Below are positions 23,013 through 35,369 of a stretch of 64,000 nt of DNA, in pieces; positions within the stretch are counted from its first letter, which is position 1; each line of letters begins with the position of its first letter. This DNA comes from Acanthococcus lagerstroemiae (taxonomy: Eukaryota; Arthropoda; Insecta; Hemiptera; Eriococcidae). The notes under the pieces are model-generated. The model searched no databases. It saw only the letters and a program-made list of their open reading frames with translations, and was not told the origin of the DNA. Both the position numbers and the translations under genes were made by a program. The stretch is from contig CM063110.1 in NCBI GenBank assembly GCA_031841125.1, positions 34,921,214 to 34,985,213 on the forward strand, in the 5' to 3' direction.

Positions 23013-23435
23013 TTATACATACATTATTTAATTCATATCCGGTGTTCCTAGTTAAAGTTTATTTCCAGAGGGACTTGGAAATCAGAATATGAGTTCTTTT
23101 CAAACTCCCTTATCAAAGAGTCAATTTTGAGATTTCAAGTTGAAAATGAGTGGATTGTTTTTGCAATGTACCTACTGACTCACAGAGTTGTAGCACATCA
23201 AATTCTCAAAAATACAAAACTTCATCGATCTTACACTACTGGATGTCCACTGGTGTCAAAAAATAAAACAGCGTATCATAATATCACAAATCTATAAAAA
23301 TTTGCAACAAATTTAATTCTCATTTTGAATCCTGCGCATACGCGTGAGGCAACACGAGTTATTTCATTGGTTGTTTTTTTCTTCTTTCTGTATCATTGAA
23401 ACTACAGCGTCTCAGCGCCATGAAATACCGCAATT
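23013..23435. other. Intergenic, nothing recognised
   Basis: AT-rich spacer without visible genes or repeats. Confidence 0.45.
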
Positions 23436-23437
23436 TA

Positions 23438-23976
23438 CAAGGGTTGTCCCAAAAGTAAGGCTCCCTATCTTTGTATTTCCATTTAATGCGTTGTAGAGCG
23501 ATATGTGATGAACGGGGAAATGTTGCGCTGGCTTATCTGACAATACTGTAAAAATATCAAGTGCGCATGTTGAGAAGCAATGGTGAATCAGTACACAAAA
23601 CATGGATCTCACGCGCGGAAGTCCATCCAAAAGTGTGTAGTGCGTTCAGTAATATTATTCTTGATTCTTGACAGCAAAAAATGAATCACCTAGCGCCATC
23701 TATCGGCAGTTCATTGAAGTGTTCGGCCCAGATGTAAATTACTCTGTCACAAATAATATTACTGAACACACTACACTTTTGGATGGACGTTTGCGCGTGA
23801 GATCCATGTTTTGTGAACTGGTTCACTCGTTCACTGTTGCTCTCAACATGCGCACTTGATATTTTTACAGTGTTGTCAGATAAGGCTGCGCAACATTTCC
23901 CCGTTCACCGCATCGCTCTACAACGCATGCAATGGAAATGCAAAGATAGAGAACTGTACGTCTGGGACAATCCACA
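23438..23976. mobile_element. Mariner-derived palindromic element (copy A)
   Basis: 539 bp with TA at both borders (23436-23437, 23977-23978). Arms of about 220 bp fold back on each other. The termini read CAAGGGTTGTCCCAAAAGT, the style of Tc1/mariner ends. The loop (about 23659-23755) is AT-rich. It shares internal words such as TTTTTACAGTGNTGTC with the element at 28174-28714, so the two belong to one family. No intact transposase. Confidence 0.82.
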
Positions 23977-23978
23977 TA

Positions 23979-25305
23979 AAAAATAAGTTCATCTCTAATT
24001 CGGGTTGGTCGAGGTGGTGGTGCGCTGTCATCGCCAACGTGTAGTAGTGATCATGTGAAAATATTCTGTTAACATACGTTCTTAATTTTTGGAAAATATC
24101 ACAAAAATGAAAGAGTTTTTCAAAAAAATGAAGAGAACCAAATTGACAGCGGTTGAAATTTCCTTTTAGATGAGTCCCTTTTCATTTCAATCAGAGCAAT
24201 TTTCTAAAATGATCACTTTTATAGCAGTTCATCTTTTTCACACTATTGAAATTGTAGAGCGCGACTCTTTCACGGTCCCCGTCTGAATTTTTAGATGATG
24301 ACACCAATTTGATGCATCAAGCTTCCGGGCCTTTAGACATATACCAAAATGTATGATCAGAGAGTTAGCGTCCCCTAGGAAATAGCTGGCTCCGTCTCCC
24401 TGATAAAACACAGTCATCCGCAATGTATACTGTACTCTTTGGTCATAAGTGAAGAACTGTTGTACCTTGTACCAAACCATCACCTTTCAGAACTGAAAAA
24501 ATATGGGGAATACCCAACAGCGAGCACATCTATATGTTCATTATCTATCACATGCCTAGTTATCTACATGCAGAATACCATAATCCTCTTTTAGACTGCA
24601 AAGATCAAACCATTACGTTACTGAACCATCAAAACAAATTAGCAAAGGTTAGTCAAATTAAGGTACAGAGAATCAAATGAGAAAACAACGACAGATTGTT
24701 AATAATTTTATTATATAGGAATAGGAATTATTAATAAAGCAACTTAGCAATAATGTTAAAAAAAAATATAAAAGTTCGCAAAAATAGGTATGAGTAGAAA
24801 AGTGGAAAAGGCTCACCCGAGGTACGAGTTCAAGTATGAGATAATCATCTATGTTATAATTCTTTGCTTATTCATTGCAGAATGACAAGCATGTATGTAC
24901 ATGGCAAAGCTATATAACAGACTCGCTGATGGCGATAGATATAATTTTGGTTCATAGAAATATTGTAATTTTAGAGTAGGTAGGTAATATTGGACAGGTC
25001 ACAGCAATATTCGGGAGAAAATTTCTAGTCGACTGACTCGTACCTCTATAACTTATAAAACTAAGCAGACTGTATTGTTTTCGGATGAAATATGCTGAAG
25101 GAAACACTATCAGCTTTGAAGAAAATAAATTACAAGATGTCTACAAGTTTGATCTTTTTACGTCTTGAAAAAATGACCATATAAGTTCCTGCGCAATTAT
25201 AGTTTTTGTACTCGATTAAATCTCTTTCTTTTGTTGTTTTTGGATCATTTTTAATTTTGGAGAAAAAAGGGAAGATCGTTCAAGCATCGAAACCTTTTGA
25301 CTGAT
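23979..25305. other. Intergenic, nothing recognised
   Basis: Sequence downstream of the icarapin-like gene. A plus-strand TTTTAAT (minus ATTAAAA) about 55 bp below the stop could be its poly(A) signal. No other feature was recognised. Confidence 0.4.
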
Positions 25306-28300
25306 TTACGAAGCATTTTCTCTACTGTCGACGTTTACAAGTTCGACGTCTCTTACTGTTTTGGGAGTGATGTCGGTTGATGGTGATCGATTGGTGACTG
25401 GTCTATCATCAGCTGGTTTCATTATGACGGTTTTTGTATGAATAATTCTGCCATTTTCAGCGGTGCCGCTCGAATATACCTGCTCGTCGGTTTCAAAAAC
25501 TTTCCCGTCAACAATCTGAAAGTCAAAAACATCAGATTGAAGATTTTGGAAGAGATTAATAAGAAAGTCAACGCAGAGGATGATGAAAGTGTTCTTGTAG
25601 CATGTCGCATTGGTCACGCAGGTTATTTTAAAATAAAATAATGATACCACAATAATCGGTGATATGCATATTTGAGGAGACATTTTTGGTAGATAACACT
25701 GAACATGGAGTCAAGAAGGCGGCTGGTTACTTGAAACTTGAAACATATTTAATCTCGTACACAGAGATGAGAAAAATGCCAGTTTGCTCTGCAGCTGAGC
25801 GATTGGCTGTAACTGTAAATGCTAAAAAGGTCACCTTCCTCAAGAGTCCACGTACACATATAACATCAATGAATATTCAATGAAGTACCGATTTTCAAAA
25901 TGGAAGCAAGTACCAGAGATAAGAAATTAGTAATAAGAATGTTTTCGAGTGGCATCCCGTCCGTTATTAGTCATTTCATTCATGGCAACTATCTTCCAGG
26001 CATCTCATACTGTGACACCCGCAAGCGTTATTTATGGGTAAATATGTTAATTAAATAGGCTGATCTTATTTCAAATAATAATTGGTATACTTTGTTTTGG
26101 AAAATTATTCAGAAATTTCGACAAAAAGAATGTGAATTTATGAGGTTGAACTTTTTGTACACAAGACTCATCATCCAGCTTCACCCCATACATGCTTTGG
26201 CTCTAGAAACTTCAAAGTAATACAAATAAATTTAACATGAGTTGGTTATATATTACTTACGCGTGTATCATGCAGCGTTTTATTCTGAACCTTAGACGGA
26301 TCAAAGGTTTTAAATAATGGGTCGACATGTAGTACATTATTTAAACCCTGGAACTGATGGCGAATGGTCTCCTCTAATTTTTTCTGTTCCTCTGAAACAA
26401 TTTAAGGTGTTCAGCAGGTAAGTAGGTAACTTGAGTAGAATAATTCAGGTGTAGATAAGTGAAACATTTGACGATAAGTGACGAATTATGTACACACAGG
26501 GTAACGAGAGAAGTATAGAGTTGGCAATGAGCAAACAATGGCTGGCTAAACTTTAATTTGTTCTGTATTAACTCTTGGTCATGTATACAAGAGTTTCCAT
26601 TCAATTCACGGTCAACTCTTTCACGGAAAAACTAATTCATTGGCTTGATGTTTTGTAAGGTCACTGAACGAGTTATTAAATAAGTTGATGAACAGCACTA
26701 TATAAGCGAAATAGAAAACCTGGAAAGGGAGGACTGCCAAGTATCAAGATAATGCTGGAAATTCTTTTGCTCGTATAGGTATTTTTCAGCTTTCTAGGGT
26801 GCTTTCAAAAGATTTTGGGGGCTAAGCCTCCCAAGCCCCCCATTTGCGCCCATGAATAGCCCTCGTTATGTAAAAAAAGTGTTTTAAAATTCGAGTCATG
26901 TCATCTCATTTCTGAAATGAATTAACTCTAGTGGCGTAGCCAAACTTGGTATGAAGGGGGGGGGGGTTCGTTTCACTGTTACAAGACTACAGGTGTAATA
27001 TTTATTATTGCCAGAATAAATTTTAATTTTTTCACATTGTCGGCCGATGTCAAGGGGGGGGGTGTCCCCCATCCCGTAGCTACGCCCCTGCTCTCACTTA
27101 ACACAATGAACAAAAAGTGTTTTGACCACATCTGTGAGCAAATGATTGTTTTTAAATGCTTGAGCAATTTAAAATCTGTCCAGCGAAAATGCTCAAAAAA
27201 AAAAGCTCAGAATTTAGCATAAGTGCTCGCGAGTTCCCGATAGTTATTTGCTCGAGAAAACTGGATTACTTATTAGTTAACGCTGAGTCACCTCTGAATT
27301 ACCTCTTCAAAAGTGTGTTAGCGTGAACTGAGTCCGCCGGATTCAACTCATTGAATGAATTATGCTAAACTCTTGAACATTTGTCAGAGAATCTTCAGTT
27401 TTCCAGCGTTCACTAGAAATTTTTAAATTTTCAAGCATCTGCCATTTACAAGACAAACAGCACTAAGCGCAGTTGATACCAAGTCACAGGGTATGCTGAC
27501 ATCATCTGTTTTCCCATATTTTCTGTCAACTGATGTCCATATCGTTTAGTATCATCTATCATAGAAGGAACGACTTGCTCAGAATTTAAAATAAATGCTC
27601 GCTAATAATAATGAATGCTCGTGCATTTTACCATTACTCTGGAGAAGGCATGAAGCAGCGAAATACGTATGTTTGGTTGATTTGAGAGATTTCTCAGAAA
27701 ACTAGGTAATGATGTTGAAAAAAACGAGTTTTTTGTCATTTTGTCAGACGAACATTTCATCTTTTTTTGTTACATCATGAATTTTGTCATTTTTAGAGTT
27801 TTATAACTTTGTTTTCTCATGGTTTTGTTTTCGATTAACAACAAAATTTACTATTTTAACATCCTATTTTCATATTACTTAGCATGGTCTGTTATAAATA
27901 CACATAGTAATGTCGCTTAGTAGGTATGAACTATCATTAATCATGTCGTTTAGCACAGTGCATCATTTAAACGTTGATGAAATGTCATAACTCAATTTTT
28001 TGCCCCTTCGTTTTGTTATATTGGATTCATTTTTTCGTTATACGTCATTGATATGAACAGTTCTGATAAAAAACAGTTTAAGGTTTTGTCACAGGACAAA
28101 GTTTAGAAAATTCAATCGTCATTTTGTTCTGTTATGTCTAACAGCACTGCAGGAAACACAAAATATTTTATACAAGGGATGATCAAAAAGTAATCTCCAG
28201 TACCTCTAAAAACCAAACCCCCCCCCCCCAAAAAAAAAAGGGAAAGTTCCCAAAAAATAGGACATGTTCGCGAGGCTTCTGAAACAACACTGTAAAGATT

Positions 28301-31300
28301 TTAGGCGCATACGACAAACGAGGCAGGCCAGGCAATACAAAAACGATGGAGCTACCGTTGAAACGTGTGTCAAGAACTGAAGGGTGCGCAGTAATATGTG
28401 TGCCCCGTCCCGATACCGTTGAGCATGGATTCCCCTTCGCGTTTGTAAGTGGACAGAAATTTGATTGCCGCAGCCATGCGCCAAGCGCGGTGAAAAAACG
28501 TATTACTGCGCGCACTTCAATTCTTGACACACATTTCAACGGTAGCTCCATTGTTTTAGTACTACCCTGCCTGCCTCATTCGTCGTACGCGCCTGAAATT
28601 TTTACAGTGCTGTCTCAAAAGCCTCACGAACATGTCCTATTTTTTAGGAATTTTCCCCTTATCTTTTCTTTTGATTTTCAGAGGTAGCAGAGGTTACTTT
28701 TTGATCATCCTATGTAGTTTACAGATGGATATTACATTATATATGACAAGAAAAGGAAGTGTTTTCACAAGTGCAAAGTTTGCAGTAGGAGCTATACATG
28801 ACTTCCACCACAACTTCTTTGGGTACCTCCCCCCGCCCTAATATGTTTTCTCATTTATCACTGTTACATCCTTCCCAGTAGATTCTTAACAAAGTAATCA
28901 GTTTCATCCCTACGGAAGATAGAGTTAGGTGTCAGTCTTTCTCATATGCCTAGCAACAGTACGTGTACTTAATTCTCTCGAGAGAATTATGGATAAAAAT
29001 GAATAGATTTTAACCAGCAAGTTTTCCCAGAAATGCCAACAAACTTTGTACAACAATTGGATATCAGACATAAGCAAGTTCACTTTTTGAAAATTGCGAT
29101 TTTCCTCAAAGTTGCAACGCATTCTAAATTTTGCTTCATTACTGTGTTCAATGGTCTGTCTTACGAGTACAATTGCACAACATGCCCTATCAACTTGTAC
29201 TAAGTAAGTACATACATGTACTTCAAATCAATCCGTACATCGGCACACTATGATCACGATTAACTTATAGATCATGACTATCTTTACCAAACTGACTCAT
29301 TTACTTACCTTCTAAACCACGAAATACATTTTCCAAATCGCCAAATACTTCACTTTCGTCAAATGGTTTCCCTGTGGAACAGAAGACGATACAATTAAAT
29401 TAATTCTAATAGTCTTGAAAATCGCTAAGAAAATCGGTCTTCAAATTCTCTGATTTCATTTATTTACATCCTCTCTACAGTCCATAAAATTGAGAGTCAA
29501 GTTCTAGTTCGAAAGACCGCGTTTTATGCCTAATATCGACGTAACACTTTCCGCGAGATTCTCTCGACTAAATCCATCATTTTCCGTGTTGTCGATTTCG
29601 ACACCCCTTGCCTAATATTAGTTTATAATCATATCGCAGCTATATTATATTTGAATAAGTACTTTCGATTTTTTTCAAACTTTTTCTTTCACTGGTACAC
29701 AAAAAGGGGGAAGGGATGTTAGAAACCCTGCTCTCAACAAGAGCACTTTAGGACGTATTTTAACGCATTAGTTACCAACTTCAATGCACTAATACCCCCT
29801 CCCTCAACTGACACCTTCCTACACTAATGCTTCCTTAGTTCCTTTGAATCACAGTTTCGTGGAAGAAAGTCATCTGATAATGGGCAGACCTAGTTACTTT
29901 AAGAAATTTGGTGAGGAATAATTTTTACGAAAAATTGTGCTTATATCCACCCAGTTTTACTTTGGCAATGAACACCATAACCTGAGGATTTCATCACAGG
30001 ATAGCAGATAATCTTATAAGAGCAAGCAAAAGAAATTTAAACAATTGGAAGATTGAACGATTTAGTTGCCGATAATTTTACACTTGATACAATACTGATT
30101 TGAACGGAGGGGTCTTATTCCAAACTGAGCTAAAAGATACTCCGAGACAAGGTGGGAAAAGATTCGAATCTAGTTCGCGGATCCGAAAAAATTGATTCGA
30201 ATATCGAATCTGCTTCCGGGAATTGGATTCGTATCAGTGATTCGAATTCGCGTTTGGACGCCGAAGAGTCGCTCGCTCTAGCGGCCTAATGAAATACGGC
30301 GTGCTGATTGGTGTATTTGGACAAGAAGATGATTAGTGACAAAAATGTTCCGGAAGAAAAACTGAAGCTGGGCTCATCTGAAAAGAAATGATAAGGGCTG
30401 ACACTTTAGTTCTCTTCAATTTTCCATAAAAAACAATATTGAAGATGCTAGAGCTCATTTTACTTGTACATGTTTCTATGGTAAAAATACACTGACCATC
30501 TTTGTGTCCACAACACTAGCGCGCTTACAGGAGTGTCCAAAAGCCAATAGACCTAATTTATGTGACGTCACACAGTGAGTTACTGTTAGAAAAAAAATAA
30601 AAATACTCGTCTTTGGGCTAACGAACGTATTGACTCCCATAAGAAAAACACACGAAGTAAAGATCATTATTGTTACTACCTAAGAATAAGAAATTCGTTA
30701 GAAGCCAATAGTATGTATTTTTAATCCAGAAATTCTCAGCATTCGCTAATAAACTTCTGGCTTCTAACTAATTTCTTATTCTTAGGTAGTAACAGCACAT
30801 AATGATATTTGCTATGTGTTTTTCTTATGGGAATCAGGGATGAGAAGTCAGCCGGAAGCCAGTAGTAAGCCGGTTTTGAGCAAAATTTTAGGAAGGCGAA
30901 TTATAGTTGAAAGCTGGTAGCCGGTAGAGAAGCCAATTGTTTTTCGGCTTCTTAATCGGCTTCTAGTGATTTGTGACTTCAGATTTTCGTCATTTTAGAT
31001 AATATTTATGATCTCTATAATGGCTATAAGCCTATCACACTCGCACTGTACCAAACAAAATGGAAAATATCTACTAGTACATTATTTTGACACCTGAAAT
31101 CGTACCTTATGTAGTCAAAGGTTAGGCACAGTATCTTCAAGACGCTTTCCTATAAAATTACGATTTTAACGGACTTACAAAGATTTGGTGGCCAGTAGCC
31201 GGAAGCCGTTAAAATGGTAGCGGGAGGTTTTCTAATTTTGGAAAGAAGTCGGAAGCTTTATAAATTTGGGGTAGCCGGAAGCCGGAAGAGCCACTTTTTC

Positions 31301-34274
31301 AATCCCTACTGGAAATCAGTAGATCAGTACGTTCGTTAGCCGAAAGACACGGGTGTTTTTGCTAACAGTAGGTAACTCACTGCGTGCCATAGTTGTGCGT
31401 GAGGTCTATTTAATGAATAATGAACGGTCCAGATTCGTGAAATTCATTCGAGTCTTTTTAATAAATTCGTCGGATTCGTACTTTTTTTTGTCTGTTCGTG
31501 AATCTCGCACTAAATAAAAATAAAATGGAAAAAACGAAAAACGCGCTGAAAAATATAATTATTTTTAATTTTTGATTGAATTTTGAATTAATTACAATGG
31601 CAGATCCGAAAGAAATGTAACATGACCCAGGGAAAGTTGATTCGGATGCCGGAACCAGCCGATTCATGGATTCGAATCCACGAATCCACTCCAATTATTC
31701 GAATCACAGCAAACGTGTATTATTCTCGAATCATATTTGAATAAAAAGAAATAAAAAAATTGTTAGTCGTGGATTCAAATTCGAATCCAATTTTAGTGGA
31801 TTCGTTTTCTATTCAACCTTGCTCCGGGACAATTTCATGATTTAGATGGTTTTGGATACTAGCCACTAGAGTACGTGACATATGTACTAAAGGTGGAATT
31901 CTATCTACGTGAGTTACTGTGTTCTAGGCAGGATTAAGAGTATAAGGGAATGACAGGGAGTGGCACAACGCTCGTTATCAATACTGGGGGAAAGAACCAA
32001 AATGAAAATACATGTAATCTAATGGAAAGTTAACGAATTTTTCCATTTATGTCGAAATTTATCAAAAGTAGGTAAGTAGATTTACGTGAAAAATGATAAG
32101 AATGAAATTTGCAGGAAACGGTTTTTACAATTTTATAAAGCAATTTCTGTATAATTTCGAACATTCTTTCGCGAATTATTACAATTTGGAAATTGACTAT
32201 GCTTGCTCAACATTTTGAATTATGTACTTCGGATTTATACGTTAGTTTTAATTAAATTCAGTAATAATTGTCAACTTTTCACCACAGATTGCCAAAAACT
32301 CAGTTTAATTTGAAAAAAACGTAAAATTATTCGGTTATTGTCATCAACTCTAAGAAACTTGGGGGCAAAATATGTAAACAAAGCCAAAGTGCCATTCTCC
32401 TATTATTTAAAATTGTGTGCACCCCTCTTCTCTCTTCTCATTTATTTTTTTTTTTTGCATAGTTTGTATGGTAGAAGACCACCTTTGAGCTTATGTGATA
32501 CTAATGGCCGGCCATTACACTTGTAGAAGACAAGCAGTATCACGAAAATTGCAAAAATACGCGAATTTATTTTCCAAATTGAGTTAAAGGCAATTGATGG
32601 CTGATTATGGAGAACCTATTAGCATCTGGTGTTTTCCGCTGACAAATCTGGATCAATAAAATACTCCTTAACGCAATCTCCCCCCCCCCCTCCCCTAATT
32701 GAATTCAAACTAGTACCTACCCTCCAACGATCAAACATTTTATCCCCTGTAAAGTTACGTTTTTTATCTTTAGCTCAGTTTGGAATAAGACCCCTTTAAC
32801 TGTGAAGTCGGTGTTCACCAATGACATATTCCGTTAGGGTTTAAGCTCAATCTAGACCTTTTTATTTAGGTTTTGACACATACAATCGCATAATTGTTTT
32901 CGAGAATTAGAATTTTTGCCAAAGAAAAGTGCTATAAAAATTTTAAAAAATGTTGAACGCGAAAAATTATTTCACTAAACCTACGACGATGGTAAGTGAC
33001 AACGGCATCTATAAAAATATTTTCAACCCATCAGCTTGTTACTGACGTAAAACGAAGTCAGTCTCATTTCAATAATTCTAACAAATGGGAATCGTTCCAG
33101 AATAATCTACAATCTGTGACTTTTATGATTATGGTGGATCATCTCGTTTTCATCAGTCGTTTTTTTTTTTCTAAGAAATCAGTATTTCGGGTATAGGGTT
33201 ATCTTATCAGTTTTATCAAAGAATCTACAAGGGATTTACCATGCATAAATTGATTGCATCGATAGCGATATGGGTACTCTTAGAACTAGATATATAAATG
33301 AATTTCTCCGAAATCACGTATTTACGCAGATCTTCTTAATAGTAGGTATAACAGATTTTCCATGGTGGAAAAAAAAAAAAATACGTCGTAAAATCACGAA
33401 GTTGTAACAGGCGAACTACATATAACAGAATGAGAACAAACTAGAAAAACAGGATTAACGTTTTCAAATACACCTGTATCGTCGTTCAATCCGGTGGAAA
33501 ATTTTCACTGAAATGTAGTATTGAGAATATCAATCGTCTACTTTGAAGGAAAACTAAAAAGAAAACTGTTGTTGGCCCTGACCCAGACATAGGAATAACG
33601 AAACCAAGGGTGTGGTGATGAAGACAGGGGAGCTAGGATTCAGTCGGATAAACCCGCCGCTAATGTTCGTTTTAAGGCGAATAAATTGAAAATAATCATC
33701 AAATTTAGGTTTTCGGATTGTTTTAACAGTGTACGTTATTCCACAGAGGCTGTACAAACACAGAGTAACTATTCAACAACTCTCCTTCTTGGAGAATACA
33801 GAATTTCCTATAAGCCCTTAGTAAGCTTTCTCTTTGGAAGGGAGCAGATAGCGAAAATGCCGAGTGAATTGAAAAAAATTTCTGTTGAAATCATGCAGAA
33901 AAGTCCTCAATTTTCTGCTTTCGCCGACTGACAGCTAGCATTTGCCAAGAAGTGACTTTTCAAACAACATTTGGATATGACAGCCCCCCTCCCCTACGAT
34001 CCTGGCTGTTATTCGTTTGTTCTCAAATGTTTATCGGTTCTGGAATGAGAATATTTTTCCTAGCTGAAGAAAAAGCTGATATATAAAATTATTCAGCATC
34101 ACGAAACGAGACTAACCAATGGTAATAGAATTACTCAATTATTCCTCAAATTCGAGAAAAGTGAAATAGAATATAAACGGAGTACTTACTGTGCGGGCGA
34201 TCCGTCGTAGATGAAGGAGCCGAAAAAACGGCCATTATTGATGAGACGAAAACGAGGACGATGAATAATTTCAT
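25306..34274 (-). CDS. Icarapin-like secreted protein, four exons
   Basis: Exons 34190-34274, 29309-29371, 26261-26391 and 25306-25515 join in frame with GT-AG introns (phases 1, 1, 0) to give 162 residues. Residues 1-19 are a signal peptide (MKLFIVLVFVSSIMAVFSA). The middle is charged and possibly helical (LENVFRGLEEEQKKLEETI). The C-terminal half begins IVDGKVFETDEQVYSSG, followed by IIHTKTVIMKP, which aligns with the conserved part of insect icarapin-like proteins; icarapin itself was described as a bee venom allergen, but relatives occur widely in insects and no toxic role should be assumed. Sequons lie at N86, N135 and N160. The molecular function is unknown. Intron 1 (4.8 kb) holds a four-level transposon nest; intron 2 holds a mariner palindrome. 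The family assignment is by motif memory, not by search. Confidence 0.8.
26929..27090. mobile_element. hAT-like MITE fragment (CAGTGGCGTAGC family)
   Basis: Left end TAGTGGCGTAGCCAAAC and right end GTAGCTACGCCCCTG are inverted copies of the family terminus CAGNGGCGTAGC. The interior has G11 and G8-type runs. No clear 8-bp duplication. Lies in intron 2 of the icarapin-like gene. Confidence 0.55.
28174..28714. mobile_element. Mariner-derived palindromic element (copy B)
   Basis: 541 bp bordered by TA (28172-28173, 28715-28716), with termini CAAGGGATGATCAAAAAGT and the inverse of CATAGGATGATCAAAAAGT. Both halves carry inverted AACGATGGAGCTACCGTTGA-like blocks. Same length and architecture as copy A at 23438-23976. 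It lies in intron 2 of the icarapin-like gene; overlapping ORFs in it are by-products of the palindrome. Confidence 0.82.
30550..31406. mobile_element. TA-flanked foldback MITE (copy 2), third level
   Basis: Copy of the element at 7914-8278, with shared ends GACC(AG/TA)NTTTNTGTGACGTCAC, the same CTCCCATAAGAAAAACACA core and TA borders (30548-30549, 31407-31408). Its right arm is split by the element at 30836-31309. Confidence 0.8.
30836..31309. mobile_element. hAT-like MITE, innermost level of the nest
   Basis: Ends AGGGATGAGAAGTC and the inverse of AGGGATTGAAAAAGTGG. Bordered by TGGGAATC (30828-30835) and TGGAAATC (31310-31317), a 7-of-8 target duplication. The interior repeats AGCCGGAAGCC. 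Removing it restores continuity of the host MITE arm. A related fragment lies at 9545-9612. Confidence 0.7.
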
Positions 34275-34425
34275 TTTGGTCACAAAACTTCAAATTGAAT
34301 TGAAAAAAGTAACAATCTTAACGATTTCAATTAACACGATAATCGTAGCACAGTATACAGAAGCACGCAGAACGTTCGAGTAAAGCGCGGACGATATAAT
34401 GCGATTTTGAGGTCCGTACGAGATG

Positions 34426-34433
34426 TTTATAAA
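34426..34433 (-). promoter_or_regulatory. TATA box of the icarapin-like gene
   Basis: TTTATAAA lies 152 bp upstream of the ATG at 34274, in a stretch free of repeats. Transcription would begin near 34400, giving a ~125-nt 5' UTR. Position and sequence fit an insect core promoter; no experimental support. Confidence 0.45.
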
Positions 34434-34672
34434 TTACAGCAACTTGGCTAATCGTGAATATTCACGTTCAAGGTAACGTGCCCATGAATCATTCTCATGG
34501 CGTAGGTTTTATGTATTGTGATGATATGTACGAGCACGTTCGTACTATGTCCAGCTAGTAAAGGGTGCAAATTTGATTGCACTTGATTGCCCGATGGTCG
34601 ATAATGGCACTTTTTTTGAAGCACTTATAAAGCTTCCAACTGCATTTCGGTCGTTTGTAGGTATTCCCCAAG

Positions 34673-34897
34673 ATGCATCGTAATACATTCATCAACATTG
34701 TGTTTCTGTATGTTGTCATAGTCCTTATAGTCTCTCGACTAGTAGGTTACGTTTCTCCCCTTTTTTTCTCGCCCACGCTAATCGTCTCTTCTGTGGAACG
34801 ATTTACACTTCGTATCCTTCATTACCTGATCTTCATAATACAAATAGCTCATTCTTTGCCTTCCTTTTCAGTTCTTTCCCGCAACCATTCCCTCTAA
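34673..34897 (+). CDS. Small ORF with signal-like N-terminus, unrecognised
   Basis: ATG at 34673 follows a TATAAA box (34626-34631) at a distance suited to a core promoter with a short leader. The first 30 residues (MHRNTFINIVFLYVVIVLIV and on) are strongly hydrophobic, like a signal peptide or membrane anchor. The 74-residue remainder is not recognisable and its end approaches a MITE at 34908. It could be exon 1 of a gene arranged divergently from the icarapin-like gene, or a chance ORF in T-rich DNA. Confidence 0.2.
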   Translation: MHRNTFINIVFLYVVIVLIVSRLVGYVSPLFFSPTLIVSSVERFTLRILHYLIFIIQIAHSLPSFSVLSRNHSL

Positions 34898-34907
34898 CAG
34901 TAATAAC

Positions 34908-35069
34908 CAGTAGCGTAGGCAAGATTTCCCGGGGGGAGGGGGGTGTAAGATTTTCAAGGGAGAAAAAATTGAGGTATTTTGTAAAAATTACCGATATTGG
35001 AGGACTACGTAAAAATGTTATGGGCACGTGCCCCAGTGCCCCCCCCCCCACCCAATGCCTACACCACTG
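34908..35069. mobile_element. hAT-like MITE with 8-bp target duplication
   Basis: Ends CAGTAGCGTAGGCA and TGCCTACACCACTG are inverted. Flanks GTAATAAC (34900-34907) and ATAATAAC (35070-35077) match at 7 of 8 bases. The interior carries G- and C-runs. Same family as 26929, 45625 and, more distantly, 42348 and 44656. Confidence 0.72.
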
Positions 35070-35369
35070 ATAATAACAATATCTCTGGATGTCTTATATT
35101 ACATATATTCTACTTCTTCCATCTTGCATTATCGGACTACCTAAGTATGGAAATTTCTTTATCTCCTTTATTTTCTCACCTTTTTTTTGGGGGGGGGGGA
35201 TTTTGTTTCCATCTATTGACCACCATCACTTTTGTTTTATTTTTATTCATCTTCATTTTATATTTTTATTCTACAGATGATGGTAAAGTACGATTTTAAT
35301 CACAGTTTTTAGGAGCTAAAGCGACTGTTCAAGTGCGTCATGATTTTTTTAAAGAATAAAAGCGTAACG

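Larger units (their letters stand above)
30148..31821. mobile_element. hAT-like element, second level of the nest
   Basis: Flanked by 8-bp near-identical duplications CTCCGAGA (30140-30147) and CTCCGGGA (31822-31829). The ends CAAGGTGGGAAAAGATTCG and CGTTTTCTATTCAACCTTG are inverted copies. The body is rich in GATTCGAATC words. Interrupted by the element at 30550-31406. Confidence 0.7.
30108..32799. mobile_element. Outermost element of a four-level transposon nest
   Basis: Terminal inverted repeats AGGGGTCTTATTCCAAACTG (about 30108-30137) and its inverse (about 32770-32799) agree over about 28 bp. Immediately inside the left end another element (30148-31821) has inserted; the host element's own sequence resumes at 31830. 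The remaining ~1 kb has no recognised ORF. It lies in intron 1 of the icarapin-like gene. Confidence 0.7.

Noticed and set aside
23412..24044. Inverted pairs of short ORFs sharing the same peptide words
   Set aside because: Produced by the two arms of the mariner-derived palindrome being translated on both strands.
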